Of a stretch of 64,000 nt of DNA, positions 39,201 to 54,200 are shown in pieces. The notes beneath the pieces are model-generated. The model worked only from the letters and a program-made list of their open reading frames with translations, was not told the DNA's origin and made no database searches. Where the stretch lies: the NCBI RefSeq assembly GCF_947507565.1, contig NC_089184.1:496001-560000 (forward strand). The letters run 5' to 3'. Position 1 is the stretch's first letter. Every line of letters starts with the position of its first letter. The translations under genes were made by a program, and so were the position numbers. The DNA is from Oscarella lobularis. Taxonomy: Eukaryota; Porifera; Homoscleromorpha; Homosclerophorida; Oscarellidae.

Positions 39201-42200
39201 AGGGTCATCAGTCGGTACTCCGGCCGTAACCGTTAGGGCAATCGATGACGATTTCGGAAGTCATGGAACTGTTTCGTACGAAATCGTAAGCGGGAACGAG
39301 GCAAATAAATTCCTTATCGATTCATTTTCGGGCGAAATAATTGTCGCTGGAAGTCTGGACAGAGAATCTGTCGACACCTACAACCTCGTAGTTCGCGCCA
39401 CCGACACAGCTGAGGACGGCAAGCAGAAATCTGGCCAAGCAGACGTCATCATCAAAGTATCGGACGTGAACGATAATGTTCCTACGTGCGTGCCGTCTGT
39501 GCTTTCGGTCATTGAGGCAGAAAATTTGGCTGTGGGGACTACGGTTGTTGAGACTAACTGTTCCGACGCTGACATCGGAGAAAATGGTCTCCTTGCATAC
39601 AGTATTAGTGGCTCTGTATCCCTGCCTTTTGTCATCAATGGTACAACAGGAGTCATAAGCCTCGAGAGAAGGCTTGACCTCGAAGTGGATGGCTCCTACC
39701 AATTTTCCGTTCAGGTTAGTGATTTTGGCAATGAGTCGCTGTCGTCGTCAGTGCAAGTGAGCGTTTTGGTGTCCGCCGTCAACGAATTCTATCCGGAATT
39801 CAGCGCCTCTTCTTTCTCTGCTTCAATAATTGAAACGGCCTCGACGGGAGTCTCTGTTGTTCGAGTTGTTGCATCAGATAGAGATGTCGGCCGTCAGGGA
39901 GAAGTACTCTATAGCATTGCGTCTGGCAATGAAGACAACGTCTTTTTCATCAATGAACGCACAGGACTCATCACGCTACACGCTGTACTGGACAGGGAAA
40001 CGAAGGATCTTTACCAGCTCACGATCAATGCTACAGACAATGCAAAATATCCTACTCCCGTTCACTTCAACACGACAACTGTGACAATTACCGTACTCGA
40101 TAGCAATGACAATGATCCAACCTTTGATCCTGCTGTCTACACGGCTGTGGTGACGGAAGGAAGAGACGTCGGTAGCGTGTTGGCTACAGCATACTGCACC
40201 GATCAGGACATTGGGACTAACGCCGAAGTGAGGTACGCAATCATCGGTGAAAACGGTACCTCGACGCTTGGATCTGGCTCTGGTGACGGTTCGTACTTCG
40301 AAATTGACCCGGTCAGCGGAAACGTTTCTTTGCGTCTGCCTTTGGACTATGAGGAAAATGCTGTCTTCACAGCTCAACTACGATGCACGGATCAAGGAGT
40401 TCCTGCAAGATCTTCTTCAGGCGGATTTCTTTCCGTCACAGTTGTTCCTGTCAACGATTTTAGTCCCGTTTTTAGTCAGCCGGAATTTCAAAGGAGCGTC
40501 TTTGAGAACGCGACTATTGGAACCACTGTAGCCCATGATACTGCTACAGATGATGATGTAGGCCCCGAAGGAGAAATACTATATGCCATTGTAGCTGGAA
40601 ACGAGGCCGGAAAATTTGCCATTGATGAGAAAACAGCGGATATAATCTTAGTCTCGTCCTTAGACAGGGAAACAGAAAATAGCTACACGCTGCTTATACG
40701 AGCTTCCGATAGAGCCTCGCTTCCATCTCGAGTGAGGTCTGCGTTTGTAAACGAAACTTTCACCGTACTGGACGTGAACGACAACTCCCCTGTTTTTGAT
40801 CCCACTCTTTACACCACTTACATTGGAGAATCGACCGCAATCGGCGATTTCATTTTGCAAGTAACTGCGACCGACAAAGACTCAGGAATCAATGGAAACG
40901 TAACGTACAGTATCACAGACGGAAACAAAAACAACACTTTCACTATTGATGGTCAAACGGGAAAAGTTTCTCTTGCCCAGCTTCTGAGTATAGAGAACCA
41001 AGTGTCTTACACATTGACTGTGACGGCTATTGACGGATCGTGGCCGTACAACTCTGACACAGCCACCGTCATCATTCAGATTATTCCAGACTTGGTCAAC
41101 GACTATGCTCCCAAATTTGATGCTCTTCCAGGCGGCTATTCTGCTGCTCTATTTGAAAACAGCACAATCGGCACTTCCGTCCTTAGCGTTAGTGCTATAG
41201 ACTTGGATCTTGGCTCTCCCGGCGACGTTACCTATTCGATCACGACCGGCAACAGTGAAAACAAGTTCCAGATTGATAGTCGAACTGGAAGAATAGACAT
41301 CAGAGACGGATTAGATCGAGAAACGTCTTCATCGTATCGCCTTGTTGTCACGGCAACAGATGGAGCCTTGCCGCCACTAGTAGCAAAATCCAGTCAGGAA
41401 GATGTCCTAATAACCATCTTGGATGTCAATGACAATGCGCCAACTCTATCGCCTGCTATATACGCTGCAAACATTGCTGAAAATGCTGCTAATGGAACGG
41501 TTGTTGACCGAATTTTTGCCACTGATCGCGATGAGGGAATGAATGCTCAACTCGGCTATCTCATCGAAACTGGAAATGCCGATGCACTCTTTTCCATCAA
41601 TTCAACAGGATTTGTCATAGTCTCTGGAGTGATCGATTTCGAAAAAACGGCAGCGCACCAACTGCAAATAGTCGTTTACGACCACGGAACGCCGAGTCTT
41701 TCCTCTACAGCACAACTGACCGTAATTGTCGACTCTGAGAACGAATTTGCGCCGGAATTCACCGAAGGCGGTCTTTATCAAGCAAACGTCAGTGAAAGCG
41801 CTACTACCGGTACTGTGATCTTGCAAGTTTCGGCTGTTGACAAGGATGGCAGTGATAGAAGTCCTCTCACGTATAAAATTATAGCGGGAAATGATGCAAA
41901 CAAATTTTCAATTGATTCACTTTCGGGCCAAGTGTTCCTGAGAGAAACTCTAGACCGCGAGACAAATAATACCTATCAACTTATGATTGCCGTTTACGAC
42001 ACCGTTCCTTCAGATTTAGCCAAATCAGCAACAGCATCTGTCACAATTTCCGTTTTGGACGTCAACGACAATAGTCCCGTTTTCTCGTCAGTGGTTTATT
42101 CAGCTGCAATTTTTGAAAATGCGACTATTGGCACGTCAGTAATAAGTGTCAGTGCGACGGATCGAGACACTGGTAGCAATGGAGCGATTACGTACAGTAT

Positions 42201-45200
42201 TGTCACTGGAAATACGAGAAATTCTTTCTCTATTGACCAGTACTCGGGAACCGTTGTCGTTAATCGACGTTTGGACTACGAAGAAGCGACTTTGTTTGCT
42301 TTGGAAATTGCCGCAACGGATGGAGGAGACCCACCGCTTGTCGTTTATTCCTATCTTGGAATTACTATTGATCCGGTCAACGAACACGCTCCAAGGTTTT
42401 CTTCAGCAAACTACTCCTACTCCGTTCTCGAGTCCGCATCTATTGGCACGTCAGTCGGTCTCGTTTCGGCTTCCGATGCGGACGGCGGAACGCAAGGACG
42501 AATTCAGTACGAAATCGTGAATAGCAACTATTTCGTCGTTGACGCTTATACCGGACTCATTTCGACATTTGATCGTTTGGACCGAGAAACAAATGAGAGC
42601 TTTGTCATTTTGGTAAAAGCAAGTGATGCAGCGGCGAGATCGAGCACAGTTCAAGTCGAAATCAAAGTCACAGACGCCAACGACAACGATCCAGCGTTTT
42701 CGTCGGCTCACTACTTCTTCTCTGTATTGGAAACGGCTCCTTTGAGCTTCGTGGTGGGATCGGTATCTTGCACGGACAGAGATATCCTTGCAAATGGAGA
42801 AGTATCACTTTCAATTGTCCCTGGAAACGCCAGCGACTTCTTCCGTCTCGTGACCGTTTCTCCTGGCAAGGGAGATCTGCAAATAGCCAAACACCTAGAC
42901 GCAGAAGTAGCCTCTCAGCACGTCATTGTTGTTGTGTGCGTTGACAGGGGAAGTCCTTCGAGAAGTAGCACTGCATCCGCCGTGATTGACGTAGAAGGTA
43001 GAAACGAACACGCGCCCAAGTTCGAAAAGGATTCGTATCAAACAAATATCTTGGAAAATACGACAGTGGGATCGAGTGTTGGAGAAGTTCTCGCTACAGA
43101 TGCAGACAGCGACTCTAAGGTTTCCTACTCTATCACCGACGGTAACGAAGAAGATAAATTCGTTATTGATTCCGGGTCAGGGATAATAAAATTGAAAGAA
43201 ACTGTCGACAGAGAAACGCAAGATCTGTACATTCTGACCGTCGCTGCTTCCGACAATGCCATCAACAATGTGAAAACTGCCGAAATTTTGTTCAACATCT
43301 CTGTCTTGGATGTCAATGATAATCCTCCTGTATTCGGAGCCAGTCTCTACACGGACGTTGTATCCGAGGCGGAAGGAATTGGAGGAAGTGTCTTGTCCGT
43401 TAGCTGCTCAGACGTCGACTCCGGCTCTGGTGGAATTGTTCGTTACTCAATTCAACCGGAAAACGTGACCGTTCCTTTTAGCATCAGTCCAACGTCAGGA
43501 CTCATCCAAGTTTCCGGCAAGCTGAATTACGAAGAAACTGCATCGTACGTGTTTACGGCGGTGTGCACTGATTCAGGCGTACCATCGCTCTCGTCTGAAG
43601 CGAAGATTTCTATCAGCGTTGCTCCTTTCAATGAGCACGCTCCCATCTTTACCAATTCGGCTTTGTACGGCACTTCCGTTTCCGAAAACGCGACGGTTGG
43701 GACGACTTTGCTGACTGTTTTAGCATCTGATGCCGACGCCGGCCTTGAGGGCCAAGTCACGTATTCGCTGGTGTCTGGCAACGAGGAGGGAAAATTTGCA
43801 ATTGACAGCGCAGGTGGCGATCTCGTTCTCATTGAACAATTAGATTTTGAAGCCACCAAATCGTACGACTTACGAATAAATGCTACGGACGGCGGTCTTC
43901 CTCCTTTTGTGCACACGACTCAAGCAACGGTGACAGTGACCGTTCTAGATTTCAACGACAATTCACCGTCGTGTGACAAGTCTTTATACACGACTACGAT
44001 CTCAGAATCTCTAGTGCCTTCAAGTGCTATATTGACACTGAACTGCACCGACTCCGATGCAGGAAAGAATGGCGACATCTCCTATTCTTTTGTCCAAGAT
44101 TCGACTCAGTTTATTCTTACCTCGGATGGCACTGTGATTCTCGCAAAAGCCGTAACTCTGCTAAAAACGTGCCGCTGTTTCACGGAACACGCCCTAGCGA
44201 AAGATGGTGGAAACCCAAGTCTCTCGACCGTAGTAACAATCAAGATATGCGTTCGACCAGTAAACGATCACGCTCCTGTGTTTGACAGTAGCGACGGCTA
44301 CGACTTCGTTGTCCCAGAAGACTCCGCTAACGGTAGAATTATTGGAGTCGTCAATGCCACGGACAAGGACATCTGCGACGAAACTGTCGTCACGTACGCG
44401 TTTGACGATGATGTTCCTTTCGCCGTCGACAGTGCGTCCGGTTCGATTGTGTTGACGGGAAGTCTGGACCGAGAAACGATTTCCTCGTACAACTTCTCGG
44501 TGCGTGCTTCTGATGGAGCAGATTCGAATGGAAAGACGGCAACCACTAGCGTTCGAGTTGTCGTCAGCGACGTCAATGACAATTCTCCCGTTTTCTTGCC
44601 TTTGGACACCTTGACTACTACCGTCAGCGAAAACGCTTCGCTAAACACGACCTTCTTTCAACTAACTTGCACTGATGCTGACATCGGCGATAACGGACGA
44701 GTGATCTTTTCCATTGCCTCTGGTGACGAATCAAATATCTTTTCTCTGGAACCAACAGATGGCTGGCTGCGAGTTATAAAGCCGTTGGATTACGAAAACA
44801 TGACCCGTTTTAATTTGAAAGTGGCCTGTGCCGACCAAGGCTCTCCCGCCAGATCTTCCACCGCTTCGGTCGAAATTGTCGTCGAAGGTCGCAACGAATT
44901 TCCTCCCGTCTTTGCAAAGCCTGCACACACGGGCATCGAGATTTCTGAAAACGCTCCTGTTGGCACGTCGTTTCTCCAAGTGACAGCCACAGACAGAGAC
45001 AGAGGACTTGAAGGAAAAGTGAAGTACTATCTCGCTCCAACTGATGTGAATTACGCGAGAAATTCCAAATTCTTTGGCGTCGATCAAGACTCCGGAGTGC
45101 TACGAACAGTGCACAGTGTCGATTTCGAGCTGTCTCTAAAGGTCACAGCTTTTTTCTTGATTATTGAAGCCGTTGATCAAGGAGTCGATCCGAAAACGGG

Positions 45201-48200
45201 AGAGACTGTGGTTGTCCTGAACGTTGATGATGAAAATGACAATGCGCCGTACTTCGTACCGTCTCTCAGTGCGGCGACGGTAAAAGAAGATGCTCCAATC
45301 GGAACTTCCGTGCTTCGATTGAGCTGCAACGACGAAGACTACCCTGGAACGCCAAACGTCAGGAGAACGATAACGATTGCAAGCGGAAACGTGAACGACG
45401 CTTTCTCCATTTCTAGCACTGACATCACGGGCTTTGCTACGATTTCCGTTCAAAATCCATTAGACTTGGAACAGATCGATTCGTACGCTTTGGAAGTCAA
45501 CTGTACCGATTCCGGCGTTCCGCTTCTGCACGGAATTGGAACCGTACGAATCTCCGTGTTGTCGGCAAACGAATTTGCTCCCGTTTTTGAAAAGAGTTCC
45601 TATTCCGCGCCCGTTTACGAAAACGTTAGCGTGGGACAAGTTCTAGTGACAGTGTCGGCTAGTGACGCCGATGCAGGCGACGCCGGACGCGTTTTCTACA
45701 CCATAACGGGAGGCGATGATACCGGCGTGTTTTCCGTCGACAGACGAAGCGGCAACGTCACACTTGCCGCCTTATTGGACTACGAAACGCGAAGCAGCTA
45801 TACGATTACAGTGACGGCAAGCGACGGCGTCAGAACAACCTGGACGCTTGTCAATATAACGGTTCTTGATGTGAACGACAACGAGCCTATCTTTTCGCCT
45901 AGTTTCTACCATACAGTCACTAGAGAACCTGGCATCCTAGGAGACGTTCTTCTAGTTGTTACGGCAACTGATGCCGACTCTGGTGTCGACGGAACGATCG
46001 CCTTCTCGCTTGCTGAGAAAGGAAATGAAAACAGAACATTCACTATTGATTCAAATACCGGCGCCGTCAAGTTGCAGAAGAGTCTAGATTGCGAAAAACT
46101 TGGGCGTCACGAGCTCACCGCAATTGCGTCAGATTACGGAGGTGTATCCTTCAGCGGCACCGCAGATATCGTCGTCGATGTTTCTTGCCTCAACGAGTAC
46201 TCTCCGAAATTTCCAAAAGCGTCCTATGCAGTGTCTGCAAACGAGAGTACAACAATAGGAACTTCAATTCTTTCTCTCACCGCAGCTGACGCTGATCACG
46301 GGCGTCAAGGAGAAATTGTTTACAGCATAACGAGTGGCAACAATGGAAATTTCTTTGCTATTGACAGAACGACAGGTGTCATTTCTCTTCTACGATCTCT
46401 CGATCGAGAAGAAACGTCGTTGTATTCTCTCGTTGTCACAGCGACGGATAGAGATCAATTCAGTCCTCGCGAAGGTGCGACTAATGTGAGCGTACTCGTT
46501 TTGGATGCCAACGACAATAGTCCCGTTTGTTCGAAAACATCGTACGCTGAAAGCATTTTGGAATCCGCAATTTCTCCGAGAGAAATTATTCAGCTAAGTT
46601 GTTTGGATCAGGATGAGGGACGTAATGGCCAACTTTCGTACGAAATAAGTTCTGGAAATGAAGATGGCGCTTTCGAAGTTTCCTCTAGCGGCAGTGTGTC
46701 GGTCATTTCTTCGCTTGACTACGAAACGTCAGGGTCTGGCTCCGGAATCGCAGAAAAAAGAAGTTCTTACGTCCTAACCATTCGAATATCTGATGGCGGT
46801 GATCCACATTTGTCTACTGATGCGATCATTACTATTTTAGTTATCGCCAAAAATGAACATACTCCAATTTTCTCCGACCGTGCGTACGTTGCCAATGTTA
46901 GCGAGTCTGCCTCTGTTGGCTTATCTGTACTGACCGTGTCTGCAAATGACGACGATGCTGGCCCTCAAGGACAAGTCGCGTACGAAATCATTAGCGGAAA
47001 CGACGGAGCGTTTTCGATAGACCGCAGCACTGGAGTCGTCTTCGTGTCGAGCCGGCTTGACAGAGAAAGTACTGCTAAATATTTGTTAAGCATTCGAGCA
47101 ACAGACAGTGCCATATCACCGGAGCCCGTAAAGTCGGCTATTGCGAATGCGACGATTATAATCACCGATGTTAATGACAATTCGCCCGTTTTTGATCCCA
47201 ATCTTTACATAACGACGTTGGAAGAAAACACAGCGACGGGAAGTCGCGTTTCTACGCTATCGTGTACAGATAAAGACATTGGAAACAACGGCCAAACTGA
47301 TTTTGCTATCGTCAGTGGAAACGTCGGCGGCGCCTTTCGTATTAGCGAAAATGGCACCGTTTTCGTCAATTCTGATCTAGACTACGAAAAGGTCGCAGCG
47401 TACAATTTGCAAATCAATTGTTTCGACCGCGGCTCTTTCAGTCGAACATCAGCAGCGTCTCTAGCGATTGTTATTGCGCCTACCAATGATCATTCTCCCG
47501 TTTTTACGCAATCTGGAGTCTACAGTATCAACGTATCAGAAGCAGCCGCCGTAGGACTCGAAATTGTTCGCGTTTTGGCCCTCGATGGCGACGCGGGATC
47601 TCAAGGCTTGGTCGTATACTCTATAGTTGACGGTAACGACGAAAACAAATTTGCGATTGATTCCGCATCGGGGGCAATTCGTCTTCGCGCCTCCTTGGAC
47701 TGGGAAACGACGTCGTCATACGTATTGACCGTTAATGCTACAGACAGTGCACTCCCGCCAGCCGTGCCTCGCCGTTCGTCTGCCGTCGTTCGCGTGTCCG
47801 TTCAAGACGTCAATGACAACGTTCCAACGTGTCGTCCTAATGTCATCGCTACTCTTCTTCCCGAAGATGCTTCGACTGGAAGAGTGGTTGCTTCGTTGCG
47901 ATGCGATGACGCGGACAGCAGCGTCAACAATCAGCTAAGCTACGCTATCTCGTCTGGCGACACAGATAAAGTATTTTCTGTCAACTCTTCCGGTTACCTG
48001 TTGGTAAACCGCTCTGAAGGACTTGATCTTGAAACGAAAGCTCTCTACAGTATCTATATTGACGTCGTGGACTCGGGAAGACCGTCACTTCGATCGGTTG
48101 CGTTTGTCAGTATTCAGCTGACTAACGCCAACGATTTTTCGCCGGCTTTTGTTAACGCTAGCTCGTACGTTGCCACATTGAAAGAGGATGTTCAGGTGGG

Positions 48201-51200
48201 CACGTCGGTGATTACAGTCAGCGCAACAGATGCTGATGCTGGACCCGAGGGGGACGTAGTGTACACAATCGTTGCAGGAAATTCTGAAGAGAAATTCGCC
48301 GTCGATTCTCTTACGGGAGAAATTACGTTGAGACAATCTTTAGACTACGAAACGACAAAATCGTACGTTCTACAAGTGAGGGCATCAGATCGACCAAGGC
48401 TAGGCGTTCCAAGGTCGGCGACAGCGTCAGTTTCTGTTGCAGTTGGCGATGTCAACGATAATACTCCCGTCTTCAGTCCAGCTCTATATTCGGCACAAAT
48501 ATTGGAAAATTCAACGATCAGTAGTACTCCGCTGATAAACCTGACTTGCAATGATGCGGATAGCGGAGACAATGGTCGGGTCGAGTTCAGACTGACTTCG
48601 TCTTCTGTCGTCGGCCTCTTTTCAGTCAATTCCGCTGGTCAAGTATTTGCGCAGTCCGTCTTTGACTACGAAAAGCAAACGAACTACTTTTTCAGTGTCA
48701 CTTGCTACGATCTTGGCAGGGAGCCGAAGTCAATAACAGCTTCAGTCAATGTGGAAATAGTCGCCAGAAACGAACACGCTCCAGAATTTGCACAAATTCA
48801 ATACAGCGCTATTGTGAGCGAAAATGCTCCGCTAAATTCACTTCAAGCAACTGTTGGCGCCACTGACAAAGATCACGACAGCCGTATTGAATACAGCTTG
48901 CGTCTTGGCGGAGGCAGTCGTGACGACTTTTACATCGATTCGACAAATGGTAAAATCTACGTAAAGAACCAACTCGATCGGGAAAATGCGAGCGCTTATC
49001 TGTACTATGTTCGAGCGTTTGACGGAGTTCACGTTCAGGAAGTGCCGTTGCTTATTACTATCATCGACTATAACGACAATACTCCTGCATTCAGTTCTTC
49101 TGTTTATTTTGGTTCCGTCAGCGAAGTAGCGAGTTCTAATGACTTTGTTCTTGGAGTCACCTGCACTGATGAGGACGCAGCAGCAAATGGGCAAACGAAT
49201 ACTACTCTTGTTTCTGGAAATGCAAACGATGCTTTCGAATTGACGGCAGATGATCGTCTCGTCGTCGCAAGAAGCTCTGAGATCGACTACCTCACACGTC
49301 CTGTTTACTTTCTCATCGTTCAGTGCTCTGATCGTGGCGATCCTTCTCTCTCGACGAACGCTACTATCATCGTGCACGTCATTCCGCACAACGAATTTAT
49401 TCCACAGTTTAGCCAGAGCTCATATTCTGCGGCGATTGCTGAAAACGTCACCGTTGGATTTACCGCAGCATCAATTTCTGCTTCTGACAAAGACGGCAGC
49501 GGCCTTCACGGAACAATCCGATACGCCATCATAAACGGAAACAGCGAAGAACGATTCCGAATTGACATCAGAACGGGTCGCGTTCTGGTTGCACAGCCAC
49601 TCGATCGAGAGCAAACAGATCGCTTTGTGCTGACGATCGAGGCGAGAGACAGTCCAGTGTCTGGTCTTTATTTCAGAAACGAGACCACGCTCTTTATCAA
49701 CGTAGATGATGTGAACGATAACGGGCCTACTTTTGTGCGCAGTCTTTACGCCGTTTCTATCTCAGAAACGTCGCCTGTCAACACTAGCATCACTTCGATC
49801 AGTGCATCTGATAGCGATGAAGGACTGAATGCGCAATTTCATTATGCTTTGTCTCCACTGAGCCTGGGCGTTCCATTCGCCGTTTCCAATGCGGGAGACG
49901 TGCTCGTCGCAGCACCATTGGATCACGAGAGACAGAAAAACTACGTCTTCACCGTTCTTGCTATCGACGAAGGAAGGCCTTCCCTAACGGGTTCTGCAAC
50001 CATAAGCGTCTATGTGGCTCCAGAAAACGAACACAAACCCTCTTTCAGTCAGACTGTTTACGCAGCAAATGTTGCCGAAAATACGACGATTGGGACGACA
50101 GTCATCCAAGTGTCTGCAAGTGACTTAGACAACGACACCAACGCAGTTATTACGTACGCTTCGGCGTCTTCTTCAGGACCGTTCTCGGTTGACTCTCAAT
50201 CTGGCGACATCGTTCTTGCTGCACCGTTGGATCGCGAAACGACTGACTTTTATGAGATAATCGTGGAGGCGTTCGATGGAGGCATTCCTTTGCTCTCATC
50301 GTCAAGTATTGTAAGAATCGATGTGACTGACATCAACGACAACGCTCCGGTGCTGACTCCTGCAACACGGGCTGTAGGAGTGCTAGAGAGCACATCCGAT
50401 GGAGCACAGGTGACAGCTTTAACTTGTACTGACCCTGATGCTGGAAGCAACGGTGAATACGAATTTAGCATCAAATACGGCAATTATGGACAGAAATTCG
50501 CCATCGATTCTTCAGGAAACGTGTCTGTCAATGGCACGCTTGATTTTGAGAAACGCACTTCGTATCAGCTGACAATTACTTGCAGAGACTTCGGGCGACC
50601 TTCTTTGACGGGAACTGCGTTTCTTACCATTCAAGTCTTTGCCGTCAACGATCACTCGCCGAGATTCATACCAGACGGAAATTACAACACAACCGTCTCT
50701 GAATTGGCGTCTATTGGTAGCAAAATATTCACGGTAAAAGCCGTCGACGCCGACTTAGGGATACAAGGAGAGATTACTTACTCGATCGTATCTGGAAACG
50801 AAGACGGAAAATTCCTTCTTGATTCTCAAACTGGCTTAGTTTCTCTAGCTGGATTGTTGGACAGAGAAAATCGTGCTTCCTACACACTGCAGATAAAGGC
50901 GTCTGATTTAGCAGTCTTGGACTCAAAGTCAGCCAACGGAACTTTAGTGATCACAGTTCTTGATGAAAACGACAATTCGCCGCAGTGTACTCCCGCAAGC
51001 TTTAGCGTGGCTCTAAAAGAAAACAGCCCTGTAGGAACAACAGTTGCCAATATCAGTTGTGTTGATTACGACGAAGGCAGCTCCGGCAGTCTGCAATACT
51101 TTATCTCCAGTGGCGACGACAGTGGCCTTTTTGCAATTGAAGCAAAGTCTGGACGTTTGACGGTAAATGGAACTTTGGACGCTGAAAAGACGTCGACTCA

Positions 51201-54200
51201 TACCTTGTCTGTTCTTGTGACGGATACTGGCTCTCCTGTTCAACTGTCCGCTCACGTAGTCGTCGCTATTTACATCGCACAAGAGAACGAGTTTGCTCCT
51301 GTCTTCTTGCCAACCGACTACTACATTGTTTTTGCAGACGAAAATGCCACGATTGGCACCGTCGTTGGACAGGTTACAGCGCAAGACAACGATCAAGGAC
51401 CTCTCGGAGACGTATCATTTGAGATCACAAGTGTAGAAGGCACTGGCGTGTTTATCATTGATTCTCGCAGTGGAGAAATAATTCTTCGCAACAGTTTGGA
51501 CTTTGAAAGAACGCGAGAGTATAATTTCACTATTACTGCGACTGATGGAGCAGTGGGTGCATTTCAGCCAAAGTCTTCTGTGGCTACCGTCAAAGTAATC
51601 GTCAGAGACGTCAACGACAATCGGCCGGTGTGCTCACCGGCTAGTCTCGCGGTTTTGTTGCTTGAAAATTCACCTTCCAACACTCTCGTTGCTCAACTCT
51701 CGTGCTCTGACGTGGACTCTGTGAGCAGTCAACTGCGATATGCAATTACGTCTGGAAACGTAGGCAATGCCTTTAACGTTTCTTCATCGGGCACCGTTTT
51801 CAGCACGAGACCGTTGGACGTGGAGGAAAAGGACTGCTACAGTCTCTCTATCGAAGTCCGAGATTCCGGAGTTCCAACACTGGCAAGCAATGTTCTCGTA
51901 AGCGTGTGTCTGTCGTCTCTGAACGACCATCCTCCGGTGTTCGATCCGTCCACTTACTCGACGTCCTTGTACGAGAACACTTCCGTCGGAGTCTCGATTG
52001 TTCAGGTAAAGGCCAAAGATTCGGACATTGGCGTTGACGGTCAATTTTCCTTTACGATATCTTCGGGAAATGAAGCCAGCAGATTCGTAATAGATCCTCG
52101 AAGTGGCTGGATAATTTTGAGCAATGTTCTCGACAGAGAGACGACAGACTATTATCAACTGGAAATCATTGCAACTGACGAAGGAATTCTTAGGAAGAGC
52201 GCTTCAGCGTCTGTCAACATCACCGTTTTGGACATTAATGATAACAGACCAATATTTAATCCTGCAGCCTATGCCGTTGCTGTGTCAGAAAGCGCTATTA
52301 ATTTGGATATCGTTGCTATTAAATGCTCCGACGAAGATTTGGGAATAAACGGCAATCTGAGATTTGAAATTGAATCAGGAAATGAGAATTCATCGTTTAG
52401 AATCAACAGCACGTCTGGAATCGTCACAGCCATTGGTCAATTGGACGTTGAAAAAACTCCATCGTACAACCTACTTGTCACCTGCCAGGACTCCGGAATT
52501 CCTTCCCTGACATCCACCGCTCAGCTCGCAGTACACATTGTTTCGGCCAACGAGCACAAGCCAGTGTTTAGCAAAGATCTATACGAGGTTTCCGTTAGAG
52601 AAGACAAGCCGATCGGGTCGTCGGTGATCGGAGTGACGGCATCAGACGCCGACAAAGGAATCCACGGCCAGGTTGTTTATTCGTTCGCTTCAGGAAATGA
52701 CGACAGAAAATTCCTCCTCGACAGCAACAGTGGTATCATTTCAGTTAGCTCACCTTTGGATAGAGAATCGACGTCGTCTTACAGTCTGACGGTACAAGCA
52801 GCCAACACTGATGAAACAGGCATTCTATTCACTTCAACGGCCGTCGTTCTAGTGAACGTTACTGACGCCAACGATAATAGCCCTGCCTTTGTGCCGTCGG
52901 CTTACTCTTCGGTTATCGTTGAAAGCGACGACGTCGGCACGTCAGTTCAGTCCGTTTCTTGCTTTGATGCGGACGCTGGGACGAACGGTGAAGTTTTGTA
53001 CAATATTAGTGGAGGAAACGAGGACGGCACTTTTGAGATCAATTCTGTTGGCCTGATAACAATTTCGAATGAGGCAGCGTTGAAAACGCAGACGCATTTC
53101 GTTCTCTCGGTTCAATGCTACGACTTGGGATCACCTCGACTATCGGACACGGCTGACGTCTCTGTCTACGTCATATTCTCAAACGACTTTGCTCCAGTCT
53201 TTGAAAAGAATCTGTACGCTAACGATTTGCTGGAGACTACTTCTATTGGGACGTCCGTTCTAGCGGTATCGGCCACCGATGCGGATCGCGGTGTTCAAGG
53301 ACAGATTCGGTACGAGATAACAACTGGGAATGATGAAAATCACTTCCTTATTGATCAAAATTCTGGCATTATTTCTTTGAGTCGATCACTGGACCGAGAG
53401 AAGGTGGACTTCTACTCTTTGAATGTCACTGCTACGGACTTGGCTGGACACTTATCGAAGACTGCTACGTCTACGGTAGAATTTACCATTCTTGATGTCA
53501 ACGATAATTCGCCAGTTTGCACGCCGGCAGCGTACGCGCGTGCAGTTCGAGAAAACGCAAATTCTGGCTTTGTTATTGCTACGCTCGCCTGTTCAGATGC
53601 CGATCTCTCTCTGAGTGGACGCATTTCGTACAGCATAAAAAGTGGAAACGTTGGAGATGCGTTTGCAGTGAACGAATCCGGTGTTGTACGCCTTAAGACC
53701 AACCTCGATTTAGAAACAACGTCTAATTATCATCAACTTCTCGTTGCTGCAACAGACGAAGCAAGTCCGTTCCATTCAGCCCTCGTTTCCGTCAGTATAT
53801 TTGTCGAACCTTTCAACGAGTACGAGCCGGTGTTTTCTTCCCAAACTTACAAGGTCAACGTGTCAGAAGAAACACGCATTGGATCGGAAATTCTACAAGT
53901 TTCAGCCTCTGATCAAGATGCCGGACAAGACGGGTCAATTACTTACTCGATAGTTGCCGGAAACACAGGAAATCGCTTTGTGATAAGCCCATCGCAAGGC
54001 AGCATCGTCTTGAGAAATAGCCTCGACCGCGAGCTGGCTTCCCGTCACGTTTTGACCGTTGAAGCGGCAGACGGCGGAACGGTGCCTTTCAGAAGATCTT
54101 CAATTGCTAATGTAACGATCTCGGTGACGGACGTCAACGACAACGCGCCCGTGTTTGTTCCAGCAACTTACGCTAAAGTTGTTCTAGAGAGCACTCCGGC

